From Streptomyces sp. NRRL F-5126 (GTDB lineage: Bacteria > Actinomycetota > Actinomycetes > Streptomycetales > Streptomycetaceae), in NCBI RefSeq assembly GCF_000721265.1, contig NZ_JOFZ01000019.1, positions 1-16,836 of the forward strand: a DNA stretch of 16,836 nt, in the 5' to 3' direction. This document shows positions 1 through 6,801 of this stretch, one piece after another (positions within the stretch are counted from its first letter, which is position 1; each line of letters starts with the position of its first letter). The position numbers were made by a program, and so were the translations under genes. A model generated the notes under the pieces. It was given only the letters and a program-made list of their open reading frames with translations. It was not told the DNA's origin and searched no databases.

Positions 1-270
1 TCGCTGCGCGATGTGCAAGCGAAAACCCGCGCTCCGCGCGGGTGTTGCGCTCCCGCTCCGCGGGAGCGCTGGCGGGACGCTGTGCGTCCCGCTCATCAAG
101 CCCGCTGTGCGGGCTTGATGACGCTCCGTCCGCTGCGCTTCCGGAGCTGCGTGGCTTTCGCCACGTTGGCCCTGGGCTCCGCTTCGCTCCGCCCTGGGTC
201 GGCGGGTCCGCTGCGCTCCCCCGTCTCAAGGGCCCTTCCGGCTGCGCCTCCAGGACCCAGGGCCCGCTGA
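1..270. other. Streptomyces-type telomere of a linear replicon (outermost ~20 bases missing)
   Basis: A row of short GC-rich palindromes with 3-4 base loops, the hallmark of Streptomyces telomeres, whose 3' overhang folds into hairpins and is end-patched by the Tap/Tpg terminal-protein system. Seen directly: a truncated palindrome at 1-11 whose outer arm continues to 15 and lacks its partner; 22-46 (one mismatch); 47-69 (10-bp stem); 72-92 (9 bp); 93-121 (13 bp); 123-147 (6-bp outer stem, small inner hairpin); 150-165 (6 bp); 174-194 (imperfect). Order and spacing match the archetypal telomere as I remember it, in which the first palindrome and a few bases (about 20 nt) would precede base 1. 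Palindromic character fades beyond ~200, so the inner limit is approximate. Two loops (81-83, 106-108) are TGT. No tap or tpg gene lies in the window, so those functions must come from elsewhere in the genome. Confidence 0.9.
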
Positions 271-319
271 CGCGAGCCTGGCTGGCTACGAGGAGCGGGG
301 GGTGCTCGTTCGTGGCGGG

Positions 320-416
320 TTCTAGTGTGTTGCTGCCTCAGAGAGACGCAGCATGTATCATTGGCAGAAATATGGGACACCCCGCCAGTCGCTCGGGAAT
401 ATCCTAAGTTTCCGAG
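320..416 (+). promoter_or_regulatory. AT-richer leader between telomere and first genes; possible promoter region
   Basis: After the telomeric palindromes the base composition drops to a locally AT-richer stretch, notably around 353-375 and 398-415, unlike the surroundings. A small inverted repeat (GCTGC at 332-336, GCAGC at 348-352) lies at its start. It is the only plausible place upstream of the helicase operon for a promoter, but I see no convincing -35/-10 pair, so this is a positional suggestion only. Confidence 0.2.
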
Positions 417-791
417 TTGAGGCTGTTCGCGCTCCTGGAGGCGCAGGGCGTACCCGCGAGCGAGCGGACGACCTGGAGGCCGGGGCGGTCGCCGGGGCGC
501 AGTGCGAGGTGGTGGAGCTGGACGGCATGGTGCCGGCTTCTTGGGGTGCGCTGTGTTCGCGGACGGCTGGGACGAAGGCGTGATGGCGGTGAGCGAGGCG
601 CGGGGGCATCGCGGGCCGGGGATGGCCCCGGCTCGGCGGCTGAGCTGGCCGTACATTTCGCGGACGTGAGGCAGCGTGAACGGGCGTGCCTGGTGCGGCT
701 GGAGGGGTTCGTCCGGGAGTCCGTGCTGCTGCGTGCCCATTCGCACACCATGGCGCGGCGCCGGGTGCTGGGCGAGGCTGGCGGTCTGTGA
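417..791 (+). pseudogene. Small ORF or decayed gene upstream of the terminal helicase
   Basis: An open frame of 124 codons starts at a TTG without a clear ribosome-binding site and ends in a TGA that overlaps the GTG of the next ORF (GTGA at 788-791), an arrangement typical of translational coupling. Its last ~50 residues (an alpha-helical looking stretch with AELAVHFADVRQRERACL and a basic end) look like real protein. The middle does not: it is rich in Arg, Trp and Gly, while frame +2 around 455-560 and frame +1 around 535-625 read as more natural protein there. The simplest explanation is an old gene broken by one or two frameshifts. I do not recognise the family. It could also be a true short gene starting further downstream. 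Confidence 0.28.
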
Positions 792-1012
792 GCGGCGCGC
801 GGAGGGTGAACAGCGACGAGGACTGCATCCTCTGCGCGCTCGGTGTCGGGCACTACGACCTGGACGACCAGGCGCCCTTCAAGGACGGAAAGCCCGGCTG
901 GCACAGGGCGGGGGCGTCGATCTGGAACTGCTCGGGTGCGGTCTGCATTCCGCACGCGGCCATCGAAGGATCACAGAAATGGGAATCAGGGAGGGCTTGG
1001 AAATGCTTTTGA
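788..1012 (+). CDS. Small Cys-rich hypothetical protein, possible zinc-binding
   Basis: A 74-residue ORF starting at GTG 788, overlapping the preceding stop by GTGA and overlapping the helicase start (ATG 1003) by 10 bases, so it sits inside a tightly packed transcription unit. It contains C13-x2-C16 and then C48-x4-C53-x2-H56, a spacing compatible with one bound zinc ion; the stretch between is acidic and aromatic (HYDLDDQAPF). The residue mix is protein-like and clearly better than the other frames over 800-960. I do not recognise a family. It may be a small partner of the terminal helicase or a leftover coding segment. The GTG start is chosen for the coupling overlap; a GAGG at about 774-777 could serve as a weak ribosome-binding site. 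Confidence 0.42.
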   Translation: MSGARRVNSDEDCILCALGVGHYDLDDQAPFKDGKPGWHRAGASIWNCSGAVCIPHAAIEGSQKWESGRAWKCF

Positions 1013-3675
1013 TTCCGCTCAAGGAACACCAGGTCGACCAGAAATTGCGCTTTCGTAACTGGGTCGGATTTCCTGCAAGATCCTTTGTGTCTCCGGAGGG
1101 GGCCCGTGCCATGGGGGTGTCCGCGACCGGGTCCGGTAAGACGATCACCACCGCTGCGTGCGCTCTGGAGTACTTCCCGGAGGGGCGGATCCTCGTCATG
1201 GTGCCCACGCTGGACCTGGTCGTGCAGAGTGCCCAGTCCTGGCGGCGGGTCGGGCACCGGGCGCCGATGGTCGCGGTCTGCTCGGTGGACAGGGACGAGG
1301 TCCTGGAGCAGCTCGGAGTACGCACCACCACCAACCCCATCCAGCTCGCCCTGTGGGCGGGGTCCGGGCTGGTGGTCGTGTTCGCTACGTACGCCTCTCT
1401 CGTGGACCGTGAGGACCCCGCCGATGTCTCTGGGCGTGGGACTGTCCCGGGGCCGTTGGAATCGGCTCTGGCGGGCGGGGAGCGGCTGTACGGGCAGCGG
1501 ATGGCTCCGTTTGACCTGGCCATTCTGGACGAGGGGCACATGACCGCCGGGGACATGGGGCGGCCGTGGGCGGCGATCCATGACAACAGCCGGATCCCTG
1601 TCGACTTCCGGCTCTACCTGACCGCGACCCCGCGGATCCTCGCCGCGCCCCGGCCGCAACGGGGCCGGGACGGCCGGGAGCTGGTGATCGCGTCGATGGA
1701 GGGCGACTCCAGCACCTACGGCACCCGGATTTTTGATCTCGGTCTGGCAGAGGCGGTGGAACGCTCGATCCTTGCGGGGTTCGAGATCGACGTGCTCGAG
1801 ATCCGCGACCCGGACCCGGTCCTGGGCCTGTCCGAGGACGCCCTGCGTGGCCGGCGCATGGCCCTGCTCCAGGCGGCGCTGCTGGAGCACGCGGCGCAGC
1901 AGAATCTGCACACCACCATGGTGTTCCACCAGCGGGTCGAGGAAGCCGCAGCGTTCGCCGGGCAGATGCCGTCGACGGCCGCCGAGTTGTATGCCGCTGA
2001 GGCCTCCGCGGCGGCGCTGGCCGGTGCGGAGGCGCTGCCCGCATCGTCGATCGACGCTGAGCTGTACGAGCTGGAGGAGGGCCGTCACGTGCCCCCGGGC
2101 CGGGTGTGGGCGGACTGGCTGTGCGGGGACCATCCCATCGCGCACCGGCGTGCGGTGATCCATCGGTTCGCCAACGGCATCGACGCCCAGAATCGGCGGG
2201 TGCACCGGGCGTTCCTCTCCTCAGTACGCGCTCTCGGGGTCGGGGTCGACATCACCGGACTGCGCGGAGTCGAGGCCGTGTGCATCGTCGGCTCGCGCAG
2301 CTCCCAGGTCGACGTCGTCCAGAACATCGGCCGCGCCCTGCGCCCCAACCCCGACGGCCGGGCCAAGACCGCGCGGATCATCATCCCCGTCTTCCTCCAG
2401 CCCGGGGAGGACCCGAAAGACATGATCGCCTCGGCCAGCTACCAGCCCCTGGTCGACATCCTCCAAGCCCTGCGCTCACACTCGGAACACATGGTCGACC
2501 AGCTCGCCTCCCGCGCCCTGACCCGCGGCACCGAACGACGGCGTATCCACGTCCGCCCCTCCCCCGCCACCGCGGCCAGCCCGGAGAACAAGAACATGCC
2601 CGCGGAGGCTGGCGAGGCGCAGCAGGAGGTCGACCGGGTCACCTCCATCGTGGTCAACTTCGCCTCCCCCCGCGACGCCGCCGACATCGCCGCCCTAACC
2701 CGCTGCCGCGTCATCCGCCCTCAGTCCCTCGTCTGGCTCGAGGGCTACCAAGCCCTCGTCCGGTGGCGCACCGAGAACAAGGTCACCGGCCTTCACGCCG
2801 TCCCCTATGACGTCGAGACCGAAGTCGGGACGACGAAGGCGTTTCCGCTGGGGCGATGGGTGCATCAACAGCGCAAGGCGCTGCGCGCAGGCGAACTCGA
2901 CCCCCACCGCAAGACGCTGCTCGACGAGGCCGGGATGGTGTGGGAGCCGGGCGACGAAGCATGGGAGAAGAAGCTCGCCGCGCTGCGGTCCTACCGGCGG
3001 GCCACCGGGCACCTGGCACCCCGGCAGGACGCTGTCTGGGGCGAAGGCGAGGGGGACGGCGAGCAGCTGGCCATCGGACAGCTCCTCGCCAACCTCCGCC
3101 GCAGGGGCGGTCTCGGCAAGGACCCCGGGCGAGCGGCGCAACGCGCACAGCAGCTGGCGGCGATCGACCTGGACTGGAACTGCCCCTGGCCACTGGACTG
3201 GCAACGCCACTACAAGGTGCTCGCCGACCTCGTCGACGCCGACGGACACCTGCCCCACATCGATCCCGGCGTCACCTTCGACGGCGACGACATCGGACGA
3301 TGGCTCCAGCGACAAACCCAGCCGGGCACCTGGAAGCAGCTCACCGAGGAGCAGCAGCAGCGGCTGACCGCGCTGGGCGTACAACCTACTGAAGGCCGCT
3401 CCCACGCCCCGGTGGCTACGCGGTCGAGGAAGGGATCGGGCAAGGCTCAGCAGGCGTTCCAGCGGGGCCTGGCAGCTCTCGCACAGTGGGTGGACCAGGA
3501 AGGCGCAGGCCGGCCCGTACCCCGCGGCGCGGTCGTCGAGATCGAGGTCGACGGCCAGGAGGAGCCGGTGCCGGTGAAGCTCGGCGTATGGGTCTCCAAC
3601 ACCCGCGCGAGGCGAGACAAACTCACGGCAGAGCAACTGGGCGCGCTGCGGAAGGTGGGCATGGAATGGGCCTGA
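1003..3675 (+). CDS. Terminal DEAD/DEAH-box helicase with helicase-associated (HA) domains, TtrA-like
   Basis: Superfamily 2 helicase of 890 residues, the first long gene next to the telomere. Motif I is ATGSGKT (residues 41-47), motif II DEGH (176-179), motif III TAT (207-209), motif VI QNIGRALR (440-447). From about residue 600 to the end come repeated helicase-associated units, with FPLGRWVHQQRKAL near 613 and an AAIDLDWNCPWPLDWQRHY block further on. I chose ATG 1003 because GGGAGG lies 8 bases upstream; ATG 979 is a weaker alternative. Helicase-like ttrA genes close to Streptomyces telomeres are known and have been linked to conjugal transfer and telomere regions; the match to TtrA here is by position and architecture only. 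Enzymatically it should be an ATP-dependent nucleic-acid translocase; the substrate is unknown. A second, truncated copy starts at 14594, and its HA units resemble those in TniQ (11009-14542). Confidence 0.88.
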   Translation: MLLIPLKEHQVDQKLRFRNWVGFPARSFVSPEGARAMGVSATGSGKTITTAACALEYFPEGRILVMVPTLDLVVQSAQSWRRVGHRAPMVAVCSVDRDEVLEQLGVRTTTNPIQLALWAGSGLVVVFATYASLVDREDPADVSGRGTVPGPLESALAGGERLYGQRMAPFDLAILDEGHMTAGDMGRPWAAIHDNSRIPVDFRLYLTATPRILAAPRPQRGRDGRELVIASMEGDSSTYGTRIFDLGLAEAVERSILAGFEIDVLEIRDPDPVLGLSEDALRGRRMALLQAALLEHAAQQNLHTTMVFHQRVEEAAAFAGQMPSTAAELYAAEASAAALAGAEALPASSIDAELYELEEGRHVPPGRVWADWLCGDHPIAHRRAVIHRFANGIDAQNRRVHRAFLSSVRALGVGVDITGLRGVEAVCIVGSRSSQVDVVQNIGRALRPNPDGRAKTARIIIPVFLQPGEDPKDMIASASYQPLVDILQALRSHSEHMVDQLASRALTRGTERRRIHVRPSPATAASPENKNMPAEAGEAQQEVDRVTSIVVNFASPRDAADIAALTRCRVIRPQSLVWLEGYQALVRWRTENKVTGLHAVPYDVETEVGTTKAFPLGRWVHQQRKALRAGELDPHRKTLLDEAGMVWEPGDEAWEKKLAALRSYRRATGHLAPRQDAVWGEGEGDGEQLAIGQLLANLRRRGGLGKDPGRAAQRAQQLAAIDLDWNCPWPLDWQRHYKVLADLVDADGHLPHIDPGVTFDGDDIGRWLQRQTQPGTWKQLTEEQQQRLTALGVQPTEGRSHAPVATRSRKGSGKAQQAFQRGLAALAQWVDQEGAGRPVPRGAVVEIEVDGQEEPVPVKLGVWVSNTRARRDKLTAEQLGALRKVGMEWA

Positions 3676-3991
3676 CGGAGGTAGCCGCTGGGCCCTCATG
3701 CCCGTCGTAGCGCTGCCGCTCTTCCCTCAGCGCTGGGGCGGGCCTGCAGACGGGCCCTGCAGGGCCCGTCTGCCAGGGCAGCGTGGCCGGCCTCGATGGC
3801 CTCCGTCAGGTCTGGCCGCTCTCCGTTCGCCGGGTGGGCCATCCGGATGAGACCGCCGTCGTGCAGGTCAATCATCGCCTTATGGAGCCCGAACTGCTGG
3901 ACCGGTTGTCTCCTTCCACAGGGGCACCGCCGCCACACGCTGGCCAAGTGCCGTCGTCGGGCCATGGCGAGAGAGCACGCCGAATAGCGTG
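3676..3991. other. Poorly coding stretch between helicase and cargo genes
   Basis: 316 bases without a convincing gene. It holds the perfect palindrome at 3746-3773 and, on the minus strand, the reading frame listed separately (3696-4022). I found no transposon-like terminal sequence, tRNA-like structure or repeat linking it to the right end at 14593, although this is where a conventional left end next to the helicase might have been expected. Confidence 0.4.
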
Positions 3992-4022
3992 TCAGCCGGT
4001 CGGCTGTGCAGTCTCCTCCCAC
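3696..4022 (-). pseudogene. Possible small ORF or gene remnant downstream of the cargo gene
   Basis: A 108-codon minus-strand frame whose start lies inside the 3' end of the preceding minus-strand gene (31-base overlap). The central part, QQFGLHKAMIDLHDGGLIRM followed by an acidic stretch up to about residue 88, reads like genuine protein, but the first 35 residues are Arg/Cys-rich and the end runs through the perfect palindrome at 3746-3773, which looks like a transcription stop and not coding sequence. No ribosome-binding site is evident. A fragment of a former gene is the likeliest explanation; family unknown. Confidence 0.22.
3746..3773. terminator. Perfect 28-bp palindrome, probable intrinsic terminator after the helicase
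   Basis: Two 14-base arms (GCAGACGGGCCCTG at 3746-3759 and its exact reverse complement at 3760-3773) with no spacer, starting 70 bases after the helicase stop. In RNA it would fold into a long GC-rich hairpin with a short CUGCAG-derived loop. There is no T-run, as is common for actinobacterial terminators. Because it is symmetric it could also stop minus-strand transcription from the cargo gene at 3992-5236. A protein-binding site is possible. Confidence 0.55.
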
Positions 4023-5236
4023 ATTCTCAGAACGGGGGCGAGGGTGTGCTCAACCGCGTACTCGGCGTCTTGTGGATCAGAACAGGTCGTCTGCCGGGCA
4101 GGGCCGCGAGTAACCAGGGACATCTGTCCTGCCCGGCGGCCGTCACGCGTCGCGGCGTAAACGGTGAGCGCTTCCAGCCGGTCCAAGCGGTCACGCGGCG
4201 GGATGAGTACGGTGCCGAGTTCCTGCTCCGTGCGCGTGGGTTTGGCGAACCATGATTCCGAGGTCACGACGACGCCGTCAGCCTTCAGCGCGTTCACCTG
4301 GTTCGCGAGCTTCTCGAAGGAGAGAATCTTCGTGCCCTGGCTGTCGAAGTCGAGATGGCCGAATTGCACCATCGTTTCTCCCCTGTAGAGGAAGACGAAC
4401 ATCGTGTGGAAACCGTCCTTCTCCATCAGCCGTCGGGCGTTGGCCATGTGCCAGGGCACCGAAGCGATCGGATCCCCGGGATGCGGCTCGGGTTGCTGGC
4501 CGTAGCGTTCGATCGCCAGCCTGGTGCCGTCCTCGTCGCGCTCGATGGTCAGGTTGTATGACTCGATCTGGACGCCCCTGAGTACGTCGAAGTGGGCTTC
4601 CAGGTCATCCTTGGCAACCAGCATGCAGTGCGGCCTGGTTCCCGACGAACTGAGGTATGCCGTCACGCATTCCTCCTCACGTGCCGAAAGGTCGCACACC
4701 TGTACACCGGCTGCACGGTGTCCCTCGGCGAGCAGCGCGGCAAGCTGTGCGTACGCCTCCCCCGTCGCGTCCAGCAGCTCCCACTCAGGCAGCGCCGCGT
4801 CCACCCAGCGTCGTCGCACGGTCACAGTGCCGCCCGGCGGCCGGTACCGGCGGACGACATCGTCGAGGATTTCCTGGACTGACATCCGGGGCGGGAACTT
4901 CGCCGAGGCGCCCAGAACGCGCTGCAGCCAGTTCTGCTGCCAGACGATCTGCAGCTCGCTGTGCAGCTCCAGATCGGCTTCCTTGGTGATGCGGTTCCGG
5001 GACTTGACGACCCACCGCATGATCTCGCTGTTGCCGGACTGCTGTTGGAACCGGGGATACCACTGGTCGAAGCCCGCGAGCTCCTTCTTCTGCTTCTGCA
5101 GCAGCCATGTGACGTTCCGCAGGTTCGGGACCAGCGCGTTCAGCATGATCCTGAACCCGTGCGGATCAAAGTAGTCCTCGTGCAACCTGTGCCACTGCGC
5201 ATGGCCGTCCATCAGCCGCCGATGAGCACCTGGCAT
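3992..5236 (-). CDS. Conserved-looking hypothetical protein (cargo gene)
   Basis: A 414-residue protein read towards the telomere. I prefer the ATG at 5236 because AGGAG (5243-5247) lies 6 bases before it; the longer frame from ATG 5269 has no comparable site. The N-terminal half is helical and charged, with an RN-containing stretch (VVKSRNRITKEADLELHSE, about residues 76-94 from this start). That is faintly reminiscent of HEPN-type RNx4-6H signatures, but the expected histidine is absent at the usual place, so I do not assign that fold. The C-terminal half is mixed alpha/beta with no motif I recognise; there is no signal peptide or membrane segment. It diverges from the gene at 5447 across a shared ~210-base region, and both sit between the telomeric helicase and the transposition operon. 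That is the position of cargo in Tn7-like elements, which is often defensive, but function here is unknown. Confidence 0.72.
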   Translation of the reverse strand: MPGAHRRLMDGHAQWHRLHEDYFDPHGFRIMLNALVPNLRNVTWLLQKQKKELAGFDQWYPRFQQQSGNSEIMRWVVKSRNRITKEADLELHSELQIVWQQNWLQRVLGASAKFPPRMSVQEILDDVVRRYRPPGGTVTVRRRWVDAALPEWELLDATGEAYAQLAALLAEGHRAAGVQVCDLSAREEECVTAYLSSSGTRPHCMLVAKDDLEAHFDVLRGVQIESYNLTIERDEDGTRLAIERYGQQPEPHPGDPIASVPWHMANARRLMEKDGFHTMFVFLYRGETMVQFGHLDFDSQGTKILSFEKLANQVNALKADGVVVTSESWFAKPTRTEQELGTVLIPPRDRLDRLEALTVYAATRDGRRAGQMSLVTRGPARQTTCSDPQDAEYAVEHTLAPVLRMWEETAQPTG

Positions 5237-5446
5237 CGGGCACTCCTGCGCGATCTCTTCCCCGGTCATGCACCGATGTTAGGCGGAACACTTTCCTGAT
5301 ATGACTGCTTTTTTGCTACCCCTCAGGCAGGTGCACATCGGAGGCCCGGCCGTGCTGTGCGGTGGGGCAGCCAACCCTTGCCCCAGACCCACCCGGGCAC
5401 GACCGTTCTGAACATCGACTTCGACCCCCTGCGGAGAGCCACCCGG
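5237..5446. promoter_or_regulatory. Divergent intergenic region of the two cargo genes
   Basis: The gap between the divergently read genes must hold promoters for both. Its most AT-rich part is about 5276-5320, including GATATGACT (5298-5306) and a run of six T (5309-5314), unusual for this sequence. No clean -35/-10 pair could be placed. GGAGAG at 5433-5438 is the ribosome-binding site of the plus-strand gene; AGGAG at 5243-5247 (reading minus) is that of the minus-strand gene. Confidence 0.4.
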
Positions 5447-6571
5447 ATGACGAACGACCAGCAGCCCGCGGAGTCAAGCGATCTGCAGGAGCGCGAGGCC
5501 CGGTTCGACTACGGGTTCCGGATGAAATGCGATTGCGGTGAACTGTCCGATCTCTCCGCCGCCGGTTACATCGAGCGCGAGTCACTCGACGCCCGGATTG
5601 CGTGCAGCCACTGCGGTACCTCGATCCATTACGGGCGCGCCGTTGCCGGGATCCGTGACCGACATGATCCCGCCCTCGACAACTCTGCGGTCGCCCGGTT
5701 CGCCTGGTATCACTCCAGTACATCGCCCGACTGGCCGTCGCCCGACTACACCAGCAGGTTCGCTGCACGGGTCCGGGAAGCTGAGCTGCGCCTCGGACAC
5801 CGTTACGGAACCCACATCGAGCGCGCCAAGGCTCTCCACGTCGGCACATACGAGGCCGCCGTAGAGAACATGCTGCGCCGGATGCGCGATCAGGACGATG
5901 CCACGTCCTCGTTCTACCTGTACCGAGTCTCCCTCGGTATCAGCGCCGGGCGCATCAACGACGGCTACCGGGAGGCGAACAACGAGCCGGCTTCGCAGAT
6001 CAGTCTGGACGAACTACAGGCTCTTGGGCTCGATGCCCTCCGCTACCTCAACACCCACGAAGCCATCGGCTCGCTGTCGCTCGCCATCCACCCGCGAGTA
6101 ATCCGTTCGCTCCAGGTGGTTCCGCTTCCGGTCACCGACCTGGCAGCACCGCAACCACCGGCGCTGTCCCAGCGGCTCCGCGAACTGGAGGCTGAGCTCG
6201 ACAGTCTGCAAGCGGCAGCACGCGAGCAGCTACAGGTCAGGGACAGCCCCCTGCAAGCTCTACGACGCAGGATGTCTGAACGTACCGGTGTCACACCGTC
6301 GACGACGGCCGTCGAGGGGGAATGGGCCCTGTGGGAGCAGGTCGTCGCCGAGCTCTCCGCGCACCACTTGCACGGCATCTCACCGCTCGTTCAGCGGGAC
6401 TTCTGCCACGCCCTTGAAGACTGGCGGCGCAGTAGGGAAGCCGCCATGGACGAGTTCGCAAGCTTCTTCGCTGCACTCGCTGCGACCTTGACCCGGCCCT
6501 CTGACGTGATGCAGCGCCTGGCCCAGGGGACGGGACCGGCTAACGGAAGCAGGGGCTCGACGAAGCTGTAA
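5447..6571 (+). CDS. Hypothetical protein with N-terminal zinc ribbon (cargo gene); possible ADP-ribosyltransferase-like core
   Basis: A 374-residue protein. Start ATG 5447 is set by GGAGAG 8 bases upstream; the frame is open further 5' but without a ribosome-binding site. Near the N-terminus, MKCDCGEL and, about 25 residues later, IACSHCGTSIHYG form a CxC...CxxC zinc-ribbon pattern. A conserved-looking core follows: ARFAWYHSSTSPDW, ALHVGTYEAAVENMLRRM, FYLYRVSL and YLNTHEAIGSLSLAI. The order His (WYH), Tyr (YLYRV) and a late Glu (THE) resembles the H-Y-E layout of some ADP-ribosyltransferases. This is suggestive only, and I cannot exclude chance. A coiled-coil stretch follows (LSQRLRELEAELDSLQAA, about residues 215-235). 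No signal peptide or membrane segment. It is divergent from the 3992-5236 gene, which may be a functional partner, and is followed by 230 bases before the transposition operon. Confidence 0.7.
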   Translation: MTNDQQPAESSDLQEREARFDYGFRMKCDCGELSDLSAAGYIERESLDARIACSHCGTSIHYGRAVAGIRDRHDPALDNSAVARFAWYHSSTSPDWPSPDYTSRFAARVREAELRLGHRYGTHIERAKALHVGTYEAAVENMLRRMRDQDDATSSFYLYRVSLGISAGRINDGYREANNEPASQISLDELQALGLDALRYLNTHEAIGSLSLAIHPRVIRSLQVVPLPVTDLAAPQPPALSQRLRELEAELDSLQAAAREQLQVRDSPLQALRRRMSERTGVTPSTTAVEGEWALWEQVVAELSAHHLHGISPLVQRDFCHALEDWRRSREAAMDEFASFFAALAATLTRPSDVMQRLAQGTGPANGSRGSTKL

Positions 6572-6801
6572 CGCGGGACGTGAGGTCACAGTCGACGAGC
6601 CACCGCACGCACCACCCGGGTGGCCACCGCCCGCACCCGGCCGCCAGCGGCGAACGGCGTGCGTGGGGCAAGGGTCTGCACTGACACCGCCGTAGGATGC
6701 GGGCCGTCATCAACAACACTGGGCGAACCAGGACCGCCCGGGTGGCGGAAATTGGCCCACTCAGGTCGTACGCGCGAGCCGGGCACGCTTGACTGGAGCG
6801 C
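6572..6801 (+). promoter_or_regulatory. Intergenic region before the transposition operon
   Basis: 230 bases without a gene, the only space for a promoter of the tns operon. It contains a 12-bp perfect palindrome (CCACCCGGGTGG, 6613-6624) and an inverted repeat with arms CCGCC/GGCGG around 6734-6748. These share CCCGGGTGGC as a direct repeat (6616-6625 and 6737-6746, 121 bases apart), which could be an operator pair. GCGAACGGCG at 6651-6660 equals 14581-14590 near the right end, in the same orientation. No clear -35/-10 boxes were found. Confidence 0.35.

Noticed and set aside
7..14. CGCGA followed by TGT at 7-14, which would pair with ACA|CGCGA at 14591-14598 as a 5-bp target duplication around a left end.
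   Set aside because: These bases belong to a conserved telomere palindrome and its following bases, and the sequence inward of 12 does not resemble the inverted right end; five matching bases in GC-rich DNA are expected by chance.
1..270. The palindrome row as a CRISPR array or REP element.
   Set aside because: The units differ in sequence, there are no regular spacers, and order and spacing match a telomere.
96..955. Several long minus-strand frames near the telomere.
   Set aside because: Open only because of high GC content; Arg/Pro/Ala-rich and partly reading through telomere palindromes.
3992..6571. The two cargo genes as the telomere proteins Tap and Tpg.
   Set aside because: Neither size nor sequence fits my memory of Tap (~700 residues) or Tpg (~185 residues).
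6651..6660. GCGAACGGCG identical to 14581-14590 near the right end, as a possible left end.
   Set aside because: It is in the same orientation as the right end and not inverted, is not followed by ACA, and none of the candidate TnsB repeats accompany it.
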